In this document: positions 21,875 to 32,839 of the stretch, piece by piece
How the letters are laid out: every line of letters starts with the position of its first letter
Position numbering within the stretch: the first letter of the stretch is position 1
From: Rhizobium aethiopicum
Lineage (GTDB): Bacteria > Pseudomonadota > Alphaproteobacteria > Rhizobiales > Rhizobiaceae
Assembly (NCBI RefSeq): GCF_900094625.1
Contig: NZ_FMAJ01000011.1
Location: 124,001 to 188,000 of the forward strand
Direction: 5' to 3'
Length of the DNA stretch: 64,000 nt
Program-made: the position numbers and the translations under genes
Notes under the pieces: model-generated
What the model was told of the DNA's origin: nothing
Seen by the model: only the letters and a program-made list of their open reading frames with translations
Database searches by the model: none

Positions 21875-22513
21875 GTGATCAAAAAGATCGTAATCGTCGG
21901 CAATGGCGAGGTCGGGGAAGGACAGGCAGGCATCATCGATGCCGCCGATTTCGTCATCCGCTTCAACGATTGCCGCTCCTACGGCACCGGTGGCAGCCGC
22001 ACGGATGCCGTCGCGGTCTGCAATACCGGCCGGCCGGCAAAGGCAATGCTCGGCTCGCCCGAGTGGCTCGCCCATCCTGGCGTCGTTGCGGCGCGCGAAA
22101 TCTGGAGCGTGCGCGACCCGGAAAAATTTGCCGCGATGCGGGCGCCGCTTGCCGTCTCGCATCCTGATCTCGACGATTTCTGTGACGACTATACGGCTGC
22201 ATTCAGCACTTTCTGTGCCGAGACCCGCAAAGCGCATATCGTCATCGAAAAATCCGTTCATGAGTCCCTAGACGCGTCGCTTTCTGCTTTTGCGCCTGCG
22301 CCCTATGTCGTGCCGAGCAGCGGCATGGTCGTCATTGCCGAGGTGCTGAGCAAATTGGCAGAGGCCGAGGTGATGTTGGCCGGCTTCGGTCATGCCGGCT
22401 GGGAATGGCACCCGTTCGCGGCTGAAAGGCAATTGGTCGATAGCTATATCGCCGCTGGCCGGCTCGCCCGGCTCAGCGGAAAAATACTTGTTTCTTCCTT
22501 CCAAGGAGCCTGA
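21875..22513 (+). CDS. Urease-operon protein resembling GT29 (sialyltransferase-like) enzymes
   Basis: 212 residues from a GTG at 21875, one base after the preceding stop. The N-terminal KIVIVGNGEVGEGQAGIID, followed by ADFVIRFNDCRSYGTGGSR, looks like the L-motif of family 29 sialyltransferases. PSSGMVVIAEVLSKLAEAEV resembles the S-motif, and a WHPFAAERQLVD segment follows. Such genes are sometimes labelled urease operon accessory protein on position alone. The enzyme activity is not established, and it may be a degenerate fold. It ends three bases before ureC. Confidence 0.65.
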   Translation: MIKKIVIVGNGEVGEGQAGIIDAADFVIRFNDCRSYGTGGSRTDAVAVCNTGRPAKAMLGSPEWLAHPGVVAAREIWSVRDPEKFAAMRAPLAVSHPDLDDFCDDYTAAFSTFCAETRKAHIVIEKSVHESLDASLSAFAPAPYVVPSSGMVVIAEVLSKLAEAEVMLAGFGHAGWEWHPFAAERQLVDSYIAAGRLARLSGKILVSSFQGA

Positions 22514-22516
22514 TGG

Positions 22517-24229
<1,713 letters not shown>

Positions 24230-24252
24230 GTCTGATCATCCTTGCGCGCCTG

Positions 24253-24933
24253 ATGACTGCGATGAGAACAGGCATCCGCTGGCTGGTGCGGACCGTATTC
24301 CTGCTGGTGTTTCTGGCAGCCTGTGGAACCGTCATTCCCCGGCCGCTGATCGCGCCCGTCAAGGCGTCTTCCGCGTCGTCGATCCATAGGATTCTTCTGC
24401 TGTCGGGGCCGATCCATACCGATATCGCCATTCCGCTCGATGAAGAAACGCGGGCGGCCTTTTCCTTCCTCGACGCTCCCGATTTTCCGCTCGGCCATCC
24501 GGATGCGGAATGGCTCGTGGTCGGCTGGGGTGGCCGTGCTTTCTACCTGGAAACTCCGAGCTGGGCGGAGCTGAAGCCGCTGCCGATGCTGCGGGCGCTG
24601 ACGATCGACCGTTCGGTGCTGCATGTGGGTCTCGCCGGCCATATCACCGAGCCGCAGCCATCTGTGACGGCATTCGATATCAGTGACGACCAAATGGCGC
24701 GGCTGCTCCATTTTGTCTCGGACAGCTTCCTTCGCAACGCGGGCGAGATCGCGCCGATCGCGGATGCGGGTTACGGGGAGATCGATCGGTTCTTTGACGC
24801 CAAGGGCTATTTCAACGCCCTGTTCGGCTGCACCACCTGGACTGCGGCAGCACTCCGTTCGGCCGGGCTTCGGACCGGTCTATGGAACCCGCTTCCACAA
24901 TCATTGCGATTGTCTGTTGATGTCTACAATTGA
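24253..24933 (+). CDS. TIGR02117/DUF2459 lipoprotein of urease regions
   Basis: 226 residues. The N-terminus has a membrane segment and a lipobox-like LAACG (cysteine at about residue 23), so it is probably a lipoprotein. Conserved segments SGPIHTDIAIPLD, WLVVGWGGRAFYLETPSW, and GYFNALFGCTTWTAAALRSAG with a conserved Cys-Thr-Thr-Trp match the family known as a conserved hypothetical of urease gene regions (DUF2459). The HTD...C arrangement suggests a papain-like hydrolase fold, but this is not proven. It lies 23 bases after ureC. Confidence 0.82.
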   Translation: MTAMRTGIRWLVRTVFLLVFLAACGTVIPRPLIAPVKASSASSIHRILLLSGPIHTDIAIPLDEETRAAFSFLDAPDFPLGHPDAEWLVVGWGGRAFYLETPSWAELKPLPMLRALTIDRSVLHVGLAGHITEPQPSVTAFDISDDQMARLLHFVSDSFLRNAGEIAPIADAGYGEIDRFFDAKGYFNALFGCTTWTAAALRSAGLRTGLWNPLPQSLRLSVDVYN

Positions 24934-25262
24934 CGCAGCTACCGACCACTCCGCTCTTAAACTGCATTGTCGACAATACTCTCGATTCGGTTGTAAAAAT
25001 CCCCGGGAAAACGAATGTTTTATCGAGCTAAACCATTCTGGAACAGCTCTATCGCGTGGACGAAAAAACACTAGTATTATCAAGCAACTAGGCTTCTCGG
25101 TGAGGTGTATGATGCAGGGATATGGCGATTGCATCCCCTGCTAGAAAAAATCAGAGTGCTGAATCGTTTGAACCGCTCGAATTTTAACGAACCGGTTAAG
25201 ACACCCGCAGCAATTGGGCTTCTATCAATGCCTTGAAACGCCGGGCAGGAAGGTCGATTCTC
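24934..25262. other. Intergenic region before the GGDEF gene
   Basis: About 330 bases of visibly lower GC than the flanking genes. I see no credible reading frame, tRNA or strong terminator. It probably ends the ureDABC transcript and carries the promoter of the GGDEF gene, but no clear -35/-10 pair can be named. Confidence 0.4.
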
Positions 25263-26126
25263 ATGAGAAACTGGATGTCGCTGCAGGCCGATTTCGACAA
25301 TTTTCAATATCGCAGGAACGTCTATGTCTTTGCGTTGAAGATGAGCTTTCTGGCCGTCATTCTCTCTGGCGTGATCATCGCCCTGACGATACCGCCGCTC
25401 GGTTTTCTCGGGCTGCTGCCGGTGACGCTTTCGCATGCGATCGGCTTCGGCGCCATTTTTTCCTGGCTTGTCGGCGGCACGGTTTCCGGCATGTTGTCGC
25501 TGGCGGCGGGTTTTACGATGCGTGAGCTGACGCTGTCGCGGGCGGAGTTCGAAAAGCTCAGCCGCACCGATACGCTCTCCGGCTTGTTGAACCGCCGTGC
25601 CTTCACGGAGGCAGTGGATCGGATCGAAGGGGATGCCTCGCTCGTCATCTTCGACGTCGACCGCTTCAAGGCTATCAACGATCGCTTCGGCCATGCCTGC
25701 GGCGATGCCGTCATTACGGCGGTGTCTGCGGTGCTGACCTCCGCCTTTGACGAACTGTCCGTCGTCGCGCGGCTCGGCGGCGAGGAATTCGGCGTCATCG
25801 TCTGCGGTGAGCCGCTGGAGGAACGGCTAGAAAGGATCCAGGCTGTGCGGGCGAGGATCGCCGGCAGGCCGATCGTGGCGGAGGGGCATCATATCTCCAT
25901 CACCATTTCCGGCGGCGTGGCCGATTTCATTCCCGGGCGCAACAAGCAACAGGTCTACGCCTCGGCGGACCGAGCGCTTTATCTTTCCAAGGCGCTCGGA
26001 CGCAATCGCGTCGTGCACGAGCGGGAGGGCTTGCATCATGCCTGGCATGGGCTTGCGGAAAGCCGTCCCGACGCCGAGGGCAGGGGGCTGGGCAGCGACA
26101 ACGTGATGCAGGCCTATGGAATATAA
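25263..26126 (+). CDS. Membrane-bound diguanylate cyclase (GGDEF)
   Basis: 287 residues from the ATG at 25263 (GGAAGG about nine bases upstream). Two or three membrane segments (about 25-50 and 58-85) are followed by a GGDEF domain at about 97-260. Key residues are present: DTLSGLLNRRAF, FDVDRFKAINDRFGHACGD with the metal aspartate, and the A-site GGEEF at 172-176. It should make cyclic di-GMP from GTP at the inner membrane. I see no RxxD inhibitory site just before GGEEF. It is placed between ureC/TIGR02117 and ureE on the same strand, an odd partner for urease genes. Confidence 0.88.
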   Translation: MRNWMSLQADFDNFQYRRNVYVFALKMSFLAVILSGVIIALTIPPLGFLGLLPVTLSHAIGFGAIFSWLVGGTVSGMLSLAAGFTMRELTLSRAEFEKLSRTDTLSGLLNRRAFTEAVDRIEGDASLVIFDVDRFKAINDRFGHACGDAVITAVSAVLTSAFDELSVVARLGGEEFGVIVCGEPLEERLERIQAVRARIAGRPIVAEGHHISITISGGVADFIPGRNKQQVYASADRALYLSKALGRNRVVHEREGLHHAWHGLAESRPDAEGRGLGSDNVMQAYGI

Positions 26127-26212
26127 AAGCCGGTCTCCCAACGAAAGGCCATTGGTGCTTGCATCGGGAAAGGCTATTTTGCATGGTCGTCGTCTATCAA
26201 AACGGACATATC

Positions 26213-26827
26213 ATGCAGCGCGTCACCTCCTATCTTCCTGCCGGAACCCCTTCCTCCCACCCGACCGCCCAGGTCAAGCTGCCGCATGATTTGCGCCATC
26301 TGCGCCGCAAGCTACTGCATCTGGAAAATGGCGAGATGGTCATGCTCGACCTCAAGGATCCGGTGCTTTTCGCCGATGGCGACCTTCTCGTGCGTGAGGA
26401 TGGGGAACTGATCGAGATCCTCGCGGCCGACGAGAAGCTCTTTGAAATTCGCGGACGCAACCGCACGCATCTGGTCGAGCTTGCCTGGCATCTCGGCAAC
26501 CGTCATCTGGCCGCACAGATCGAGGAAAACCGCATCGTCATCCTGCGCGACCATGTTATCCGCTCCATGCTGCAAGGGCTCGGCGCCACCGTCCTCGACA
26601 TCGAGGAGCCCTTCCAGCCGGCGCGCGGAGCCTATCACTCGCACGGCGGACATTCACATGATCACGCGCATGCCCAGCATGACCACGGGCACGATCATAA
26701 CGATGGTCATGACCACAAACATGATCACGGCCATGACCACGTGCATGGACCGGGATGTAATCATGACCATGACCACGGGCGGGATCACGATCACGACCAC
26801 GGGCATCACGGCCACAAGCACGACTGA
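26213..26827 (+). CDS. ureE: Urease accessory protein UreE (nickel metallochaperone)
   Basis: 204 residues from the ATG at 26213 (MQRVTSYLPAGTPSSH). An ATG at 26183 with a better RBS (GGGAAAGG) would add ten residues, so the start is uncertain. The N-terminal UreE domain is followed by the metal-binding C-terminal domain (TYxxGNRH-like WHLGNRHL, DHVIRSMLQGLGA). After about residue 140 comes a tail in which His and Asp make up most residues, a nickel-storage extension. UreE carries Ni2+ to the UreDFG-apo-urease complex. The tail's DNA (26634-26824) is a run of near-identical CAT/CAC-GAT/GAC units. Confidence 0.94.
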   Translation: MQRVTSYLPAGTPSSHPTAQVKLPHDLRHLRRKLLHLENGEMVMLDLKDPVLFADGDLLVREDGELIEILAADEKLFEIRGRNRTHLVELAWHLGNRHLAAQIEENRIVILRDHVIRSMLQGLGATVLDIEEPFQPARGAYHSHGGHSHDHAHAQHDHGHDHNDGHDHKHDHGHDHVHGPGCNHDHDHGRDHDHDHGHHGHKHD

Positions 26828-26833
26828 GGCTAG

Positions 26834-27505
26834 ATGACCGGGGATTCTGAGCTGCAGGCATTGCTGCGCCTAACGGCATGGCTCTCGCCGGCCTTTCCGA
26901 TCGGCGGTTTTGCCTATTCCGGCGGGCTGGAGCGCGCGGTGGCTGACGGGCTCGTCACCGATGCCGCCTCGCTTGCTGCCTGGATCGGCACGCTGATCGG
27001 CCATGGCTCGGTCTGGAACGATGCCGTGCTTCTGGCTGAGAGCCATAGGTGCCATTCGGAACCGGAGCGCCTTGCCGAGGTCGCCGCACTTGCCGAGGCG
27101 CTTGCCGGATCGCGTGAGCGCCATCAGGAAACCACGCTGCTCGGTGAGGCCTTCCTCGCGGCGGCGCGGGCCTGGCCGGACGAGGTTTTCGAAAAACTGC
27201 CTGGCAGGGCCGCCTATCCCATCGCAATCGGAGCGGTTGCGGGCGCCCATCGCATAGGGCCCGAGAAGGTGCTCGCGGTCTTCCTGCATGCCTATACCTC
27301 GCAAGCGATCTCAGCAGGCATCCGCCTTGGCGTCGCCGGGCAGGCGAGTGGCGTTGCCATGCTTGCCGCTCTTGAAGAGCATATTGCCGAGGTCGCGCGG
27401 CGGGCGGCAGGCTCGACGCTCGACGATCTCGGTTCGGCGACGGTTCAGGCCGATATAGCCAGCCTGCGTCACGAAACTCAAACTACGCGGCTTTTCCGCT
27501 CGTAG
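26834..27505 (+). CDS. ureF: Urease accessory protein UreF
   Basis: 223 residues, starting MTGDSELQALLRLTAWLSPAFPIGGFAYSGGLE, the strongly conserved UreF opening. It is all-alpha, cytoplasmic and bridges UreD and UreG during nickel insertion. The start is six bases after the ureE stop. Length is normal. Confidence 0.95.
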   Translation: MTGDSELQALLRLTAWLSPAFPIGGFAYSGGLERAVADGLVTDAASLAAWIGTLIGHGSVWNDAVLLAESHRCHSEPERLAEVAALAEALAGSRERHQETTLLGEAFLAAARAWPDEVFEKLPGRAAYPIAIGAVAGAHRIGPEKVLAVFLHAYTSQAISAGIRLGVAGQASGVAMLAALEEHIAEVARRAAGSTLDDLGSATVQADIASLRHETQTTRLFRS

Positions 27506-27594
27506 TGGACCAAATTATCCGTGTGACTGCGTCATTTGACGGTGGCGCACGCCGATGGCGTGGCTATCATCGGGATCCTATTGGAGTGAAACAC

Positions 27595-28206
27595 ATGAAA
27601 TCAAGAAACGGACCTTTGCGCGTCGGCATCGGCGGGCCGGTCGGCTCGGGCAAGACGGCGCTGACCGAAAAGCTCTGCAAGGCGATGCGTGACGACTATT
27701 CCGTCGCCGTCGTCACCAACGACATCTACACGACCGAGGATGCGGAGGCGCTGGTGCGCATGCAGGCATTGCCTTCGGACCGCATCGTCGGCGTCGAGAC
27801 CGGTGGCTGCCCGCACACCGCGATCCGCGAGGACGCGACGATCAATCTTCAGGCGATCGCGAGCCTCAATGCGCGGATCCCCGATCTCGACGTCGTCTTC
27901 ATCGAATCCGGCGGCGATAATCTGGCGGCGACCTTTTCGCCCGACCTTGCCGATATCACCATCTATGTCATCTCCGTCTGCCAGGGCGAGGAAATCCCGC
28001 GTAAAGGTGGGCCTGGTATTACCCGCTCCGACCTGCTCGTCATCAACAAAAAGGATCTGGCACCCTATGTCGGCGCCGATCTCGATGTGATGGACCGGGA
28101 CGCGACCCGCATGCGGGCAAGCCGGCCCTTCGTCTTTTCCGACATGAAGCGCGGCGACGGCGTCAGCTCTATCGTCAGTTTTCTGAGGGAGCAGGGCGGG
28201 CTCTGA
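27595..28206 (+). CDS. ureG: Urease accessory GTPase UreG
   Basis: 203 residues from the ATG at 27595 (GGAGTGA upstream), the normal size; an in-frame extension back to 27505 is not family-like. The P-loop GPVGSGKT is at 14-21, the nickel-binding CPH motif in ETGGCPHTAIREDA is present, as are FIESGGDNLAATFSP and the guanine-specificity NKKDLAPYVGADL. It hydrolyses GTP to drive nickel loading of urease. It is the last gene of the urease cluster, and no ureJ or hupE is seen here. Confidence 0.96.
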   Translation: MKSRNGPLRVGIGGPVGSGKTALTEKLCKAMRDDYSVAVVTNDIYTTEDAEALVRMQALPSDRIVGVETGGCPHTAIREDATINLQAIASLNARIPDLDVVFIESGGDNLAATFSPDLADITIYVISVCQGEEIPRKGGPGITRSDLLVINKKDLAPYVGADLDVMDRDATRMRASRPFVFSDMKRGDGVSSIVSFLREQGGL

Positions 28207-28265
28207 GGGCAAGTCCGCCGCCGGAGGCTGATGTCGCACACGGCGAGGATGGCCAAACAAATCGA

Positions 28266-28296
28266 GCCGGGAGATCGCTCCCGGCCCGTTTCGTTT
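28266..28296 (+). terminator. Terminator after ureG
   Basis: Perfect 8-bp stem GCCGGGAG/CTCCCGGC (28266-28273 and 28278-28285) with an ATCG tetraloop and a following CCGTTTCGTTT tail. It lies between the convergent ureG and RND pump genes. Confidence 0.75.
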
Positions 28297-28309
28297 GCTG
28301 AGGCTTTGC

Positions 28310-31300
28310 TCACTCCGCCGCAAAGGGCGGCAGGCGAAGCACATTGGTGTCGTTGGCGTTGGCGCTCTTGCGCTTGCTTTCCGGCTTTTCGATGGCAGTC
28401 AGGCGCTCGTCCAGCGCATCGATATCGCTGCGGTTCTCACGGGTCACGCGGGTCAAATCCTCGCGCGACAGCGCCAGCTCTTCCTCGTCCTTTCTGCCGA
28501 CCATGCGTCCGAACATCCAGCCGAGCAGGCGGGACAGATCGTCCATGATCAGGAAGAAGGAGGGCACGACGACGAGCGACAGCACGGTCGAGACGATGAT
28601 GCCACCGATAACCGCAATCGCCATCGGCGCGCGGAACGAGCCGCCTTCGCCGACGCCGAGCGCCGACGGCAGCATGCCCGCCGACATGGCGATCGAGGTC
28701 ATGATGATCGGCCGGGCGCGCTTGCGGCCCGCTTCGACCATGGCCTCGACCCGGGACATGCCCTGATGGCGCATCTCGATCGCGAAATCGACGAGCAGGA
28801 TGGCGTTCTTGGTGACGATGCCCATCAGCATCAGAATACCGATCATCACAGGCATGGACAACGGATTACTGGTGATGATCAGGCCGGCGGCGACGCCGCC
28901 GATGGCTAGCGGCAGCGAGAACAGGATGGTGAAGGGCTGGATCACATCCTTGAAGAGCAGGATCAGCACCGTCAACACCAGCAACAGGCCCATCAACATG
29001 GCGTTGACGAAGCTTTGCTGCATCTCGGTCTGCACCTTGGTGTCGCCGCTTTCGGCAAGATGGACCGTAGCCGGGATGTTCGCCGCCTGGACGATCTCGC
29101 GGAAGCGGGCCGAAGCCGTGTCGAGCGCCACGCCCTGCGGCAGGTCGGAACCAATCGAGACGACGCGGTTACGGTTGTTGCGCTTGATAGAGCTTACGCC
29201 TTCCGAATAATCGATATTGGCGACGCTAGAGAGCGGAACGGTGCTGCCGCTTGCGGTCTGGATCTTCAGCGCCCGGATGGCCGCTAGGTCGCGGCGCATG
29301 TCGAGCGCGGCCTGGACGCGGATCGGGATCTGCCGATCGTCGAGCGAAATCTTGGCGAGAGCCGCATCGACATCGCCGATGGTGGCGACGCGGATCGTCT
29401 CGGAGATCTGCTGCGGCGTGATGCCGAGCCGGGCCGCCTCGTCCTTGCGCGGGTAGACCTGCAGTTCCGGACGGGGCAGGGCGCCATCGGCACTGACATT
29501 GGCGAGCAGCGGATCGGCGCGAAGCTTCGATTCCAGAATGCCGACGGCGTCGTTCAGGTCCTTCTCGTTCTTGGAGAGGAAGTTGAAGGAGAGGTCGCGT
29601 TCGCCGCGGTCGTTGAGCTTCAGGATATGGACGTCGGGAATGTCGCGCAGCTTGGCGAAGACTTCCTTTTCAATATCCCATTGCGGACGTTCACGGCCGT
29701 GAACTTCCACCTTAGGCAACATTGGCCCGATGCCCGGGATATCGCCGAGCACGTCGTTGACCACCTTCTTGACCAACGACTGGTCGAGTTTGTGAAGCGC
29801 CAGCGTAATGGTCGCGCGGCGCAGCTCGAGATCACCCTTTGGCGAGGCGCCGCCGAGGACGAAGACGCTTTCGACGCCGTTGATGTCCTTGACCCTGTCA
29901 TAGATCGCCTTCGTCGTCTTCTCGGTGTCGTCGAGCCGTGCATTGGGCGGCAGTTCGACGGAGAGAACGATGCGCGAAGCGTCTTCCGGCGGCAGGAAGC
30001 TGCCCGGAACCTTCATCAGCAGCATAACGGACCCAACGAGGAAGCCGACCGCTGCAAGAAGCGTCAGATATCGCGAGTACTTATGCCCGGTCGTGCCCCG
30101 GATCAGGCGCGTATAGCCCTTCATCAGCAGACCGTCATTATCGTGATGGTCGTCGACGCCGTCTTCGGGGCGCATGAGATAGGCGGCCATCATCGGGGTG
30201 ATGAGCCGCGCCACCATCAGCGAGAAGAACACGGAGAAGGCGACGGTCAGGCCGAACTGGATGAAGTACTGGCCGGGGATGCCCGGCATGAAGGAAACCG
30301 GCACGAAGACGGCGATGATCGTGAAGGTGGTGGCGATGACGGCGAGGCCGATTTCATCGGCCGCCTCGATCGCCGCGCGATAGGGCGTCTTGCCCATCTT
30401 GATGTGGCGGGCGATGTTTTCGATCTCGACGATGGCGTCGTCGACCAGGATACCTGTCGCGAGCGTCAAAGCGAGGAAGCTGACGAGGTTCAGCGAGAAG
30501 CCCATCACGTCCATGACCCAGAAGGTCGGGATCGCGGACAGAGGCAGCGCGATGGCCGAGATCAGCGTTGCCCGCCAGTTCCTGAGGAACAGCAGGACGA
30601 CGATGACGGCGAGCAGCGCGCCTTCCAGCAGCGTGTGGATGGCGGCTTCGTAGTTGCCGTAGGTGAAATAGACCGAATCGTCGATCAACTCGATCTTGAC
30701 GTTCGGATTTTCGCTCCTGACCTTGTCGAGGCTCTGCGCCACCGTTTCGGCGACGCTGACTTCGCTGGCGCCTTTCGAGCGGAAGACGCCGAAGGTGACG
30801 ACTGGCGTATCGTTGAAGCGCGAGAAGGACTTCGGCTCTTCATAGGTGTCCTTGATGACACCGAGGTCGGACAGTTTGACGAAGCGGCCGTTCGGCAGCG
30901 CGATCGTCGTGTCTGCAAGTTCGGCGACGTTGCGCGCGTCGCCGAGAACGCGGATTGCCTGTTCGCTGCCCGCCACCTGGCCACGGCCTGAGCCGAGGTC
31001 CACGTTGGTGCCGCGCAGCTGCTGGTTCACGCTTGCAGCGGTGATGCCGTAAGCATCGAGCTTGGCGGGGGTGAGTTCGATGCGCACTTCGCGCTCGGCG
31101 CCGCCGTAACGGTCGACGCGGCCGATGCCGGCTTGGCCCTGCAGCGCACGCTTGATTGTGTCGTCGACGAACCAGGAGAGTTCTTCCAGCGACATGTCAG
31201 GCGAGGAAACGGCGAAGGTCTGGATCGCCTGGCCCTCGACGTCGACCTTGGTGACAATAGGCGCTTCGGCTGTCGCCGGCAGGTCGCTGCGGATGCGGTC

Positions 31301-31636
31301 GATCGCGTCCTTGACGTCCTGGACGGCCTGTTCCGTCGGCACTTCCATGCGGAACATGACGTTGGTCTGCGAACTGCCGTCGGTTACCGTCGACTGGATT
31401 TCATCGATGCCGGTGATGGAGGCGATCGCGTCTTCGATCTCCTTCGTCACCTGCATTTCGAGTTCGGCCGGCGAAGCGCCGCTCTGCGTGACGCTGATCG
31501 AAACCAGCGGCACGTCGATGTTCGGGAAGCGCGTGATCGGCAGCGTGTTGAAGGACTGGATGCCGATGAAGATCAGCAGGCAGAAGGCCAGGAGCGGCGC
31601 GATGGGGTTTCGGATGGACCAGGCTGAAAAATTCAT
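28310..31636 (-). CDS. RND-family multidrug efflux transporter (inner-membrane pump)
   Basis: 1108 residues, AcrB/MexB-like (hydrophobe/amphiphile efflux group), with 12 membrane helices, two large periplasmic loops, and the proton-relay Asp-Asp pair in TM4 (GILVDDAIVEIENIARH). It exchanges protons for export of drugs or other amphiphiles. It is about 60 residues longer than usual because of a hydrophilic C-terminal tail (EEELALSREDLTRVTREN...) likely to form a cytoplasmic coiled coil. Its adaptor is encoded 12 bases upstream. No outer-membrane channel gene is nearby, so it presumably shares a TolC-type protein encoded elsewhere. Confidence 0.93.
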   Translation of the reverse strand: MNFSAWSIRNPIAPLLAFCLLIFIGIQSFNTLPITRFPNIDVPLVSISVTQSGASPAELEMQVTKEIEDAIASITGIDEIQSTVTDGSSQTNVMFRMEVPTEQAVQDVKDAIDRIRSDLPATAEAPIVTKVDVEGQAIQTFAVSSPDMSLEELSWFVDDTIKRALQGQAGIGRVDRYGGAEREVRIELTPAKLDAYGITAASVNQQLRGTNVDLGSGRGQVAGSEQAIRVLGDARNVAELADTTIALPNGRFVKLSDLGVIKDTYEEPKSFSRFNDTPVVTFGVFRSKGASEVSVAETVAQSLDKVRSENPNVKIELIDDSVYFTYGNYEAAIHTLLEGALLAVIVVLLFLRNWRATLISAIALPLSAIPTFWVMDVMGFSLNLVSFLALTLATGILVDDAIVEIENIARHIKMGKTPYRAAIEAADEIGLAVIATTFTIIAVFVPVSFMPGIPGQYFIQFGLTVAFSVFFSLMVARLITPMMAAYLMRPEDGVDDHHDNDGLLMKGYTRLIRGTTGHKYSRYLTLLAAVGFLVGSVMLLMKVPGSFLPPEDASRIVLSVELPPNARLDDTEKTTKAIYDRVKDINGVESVFVLGGASPKGDLELRRATITLALHKLDQSLVKKVVNDVLGDIPGIGPMLPKVEVHGRERPQWDIEKEVFAKLRDIPDVHILKLNDRGERDLSFNFLSKNEKDLNDAVGILESKLRADPLLANVSADGALPRPELQVYPRKDEAARLGITPQQISETIRVATIGDVDAALAKISLDDRQIPIRVQAALDMRRDLAAIRALKIQTASGSTVPLSSVANIDYSEGVSSIKRNNRNRVVSIGSDLPQGVALDTASARFREIVQAANIPATVHLAESGDTKVQTEMQQSFVNAMLMGLLLVLTVLILLFKDVIQPFTILFSLPLAIGGVAAGLIITSNPLSMPVMIGILMLMGIVTKNAILLVDFAIEMRHQGMSRVEAMVEAGRKRARPIIMTSIAMSAGMLPSALGVGEGGSFRAPMAIAVIGGIIVSTVLSLVVVPSFFLIMDDLSRLLGWMFGRMVGRKDEEELALSREDLTRVTRENRSDIDALDERLTAIEKPESKRKSANANDTNVLRLPPFAAE

Positions 31637-31648
31637 CGGATGGTCTCT

Positions 31649-32839
31649 TTAGTTGGAAGCCGAGGGCTGTTCGCGCACCGGGGTGATGTGGTCGCCGTCG
31701 CGGACATAGGCGCCGGCCTTGGCGACGACCTCATCGCCGCTCTTCAATCCTGCGACGATCTCGACATAGGCGCCGTCCTGGATGCCGGTCTCGATCTTGG
31801 CAAATTTCACCACGCCAGCTTCGACCTTGCGAGCGGAGGAGCCTTCGTTGCCGGTGAGCACCGCAGTCAGAGGAAGCGATACGCCCTCGGTTTCGCGGAC
31901 GATGATCTCGGCGCTGCCATACATGCCGGAACGCGCCTTGGTGTCATCGTCGATGGAGATATGGACGAGGCCGAGGCGAGTGCTGGCATCGACGGTCGGC
32001 GAGACCAGGCGCACGGCGCCGGAAAGCTTTTCACGGCTGCCGGAAAGCGAAATCGTCGCCTTCTGGCCGGCCATGATCCTGACAATGTCGCTTTCGGCGA
32101 CTTCGGCGACAAGCTCGATATCGCCATCGCGGATGATGGTGAACAGTGGATCGCCGTTGCCGGCGGCGATCGCGCCGACCTTGGCGTTCTTTGCGGAAAC
32201 TACGCCGGCGACCGGGGTCTTGACGTCGGTGCGGGCGAGTTTCAGATCGGCGTCGGCGATCTGGCTGTCGAAGACCTTGAGATCGGCTTCGGCGACCTCG
32301 ATCGCCTGCTCGGCGGAGACGACGCGGGCATTGGCGGCGGCGGCGGTCGCATCGGCCTGCTCAACCTGGGCGGTGGAAACCGTGCCCTTCTTGACCATTT
32401 CCTGGGCGCGGGCCTGCTGCTGCCTTGCCTGTTCGGCATTGGCCTGGGCCTCGATGAGCTGGGCGCGCAACTGGGCGAGGCTTGCCTCGCCCTTGGCCTT
32501 CGTCGCCATCATCTGGCTCTTCTCGAGAACCAGCGCGTCGTCGTTGAGCGTCGCCAGGGTGCTTTCGGCCTGAACCTTGTCGCCGACATCGGCCTTCAGC
32601 GTGCGGATCGACAGGCCTTCGACCTGCGGCTGGATATAGACTTCCTCGACGGGCTTGACCGTGCCGGTGCCGATGACACGATCGACAAGCGTGCGGTTCA
32701 CAGCTGTGGTGACGACGATCGCCGGCAGGTTCTGCTGCGGCTTTGAGACCGGCGCTTCCTGCGAAAATGCGGGGGATGCAGCCAGCGCAGCTGCAAAAAG
32801 GGTGGATGCGCCTAGAATTCCGGTCGGCTTGCGTGCCAT
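31649..32839 (-). CDS. RND efflux periplasmic adaptor (HlyD/MFP family)
   Basis: 396 residues from the ATG at 32839, which gives a signal peptide (MARKPTGILGASTLFAAALA...AFS). It then has the biotinyl-lipoyl half-motif GTVKPVEEVYIQPQVEGLS, a long Ala/Gln/Glu-rich alpha-hairpin (about 120-200), the second lipoyl half AGVVSAKNAKVGAIAAGN, and beta-barrel/membrane-proximal domains. It joins the pump to an outer-membrane channel. A longer frame from 32902 lacks the signal and is rejected. Confidence 0.9.
   Translation of the reverse strand: MARKPTGILGASTLFAAALAASPAFSQEAPVSKPQQNLPAIVVTTAVNRTLVDRVIGTGTVKPVEEVYIQPQVEGLSIRTLKADVGDKVQAESTLATLNDDALVLEKSQMMATKAKGEASLAQLRAQLIEAQANAEQARQQQARAQEMVKKGTVSTAQVEQADATAAAANARVVSAEQAIEVAEADLKVFDSQIADADLKLARTDVKTPVAGVVSAKNAKVGAIAAGNGDPLFTIIRDGDIELVAEVAESDIVRIMAGQKATISLSGSREKLSGAVRLVSPTVDASTRLGLVHISIDDDTKARSGMYGSAEIIVRETEGVSLPLTAVLTGNEGSSARKVEAGVVKFAKIETGIQDGAYVEIVAGLKSGDEVVAKAGAYVRDGDHITPVREQPSASN

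Noticed and set aside
26634..26824. Tandem CAT/CAC-GAT/GAC units as a DNA repeat or CRISPR-like array
   Set aside because: They are in frame and encode the His/Asp-rich nickel tail of UreE. There are no spacers.
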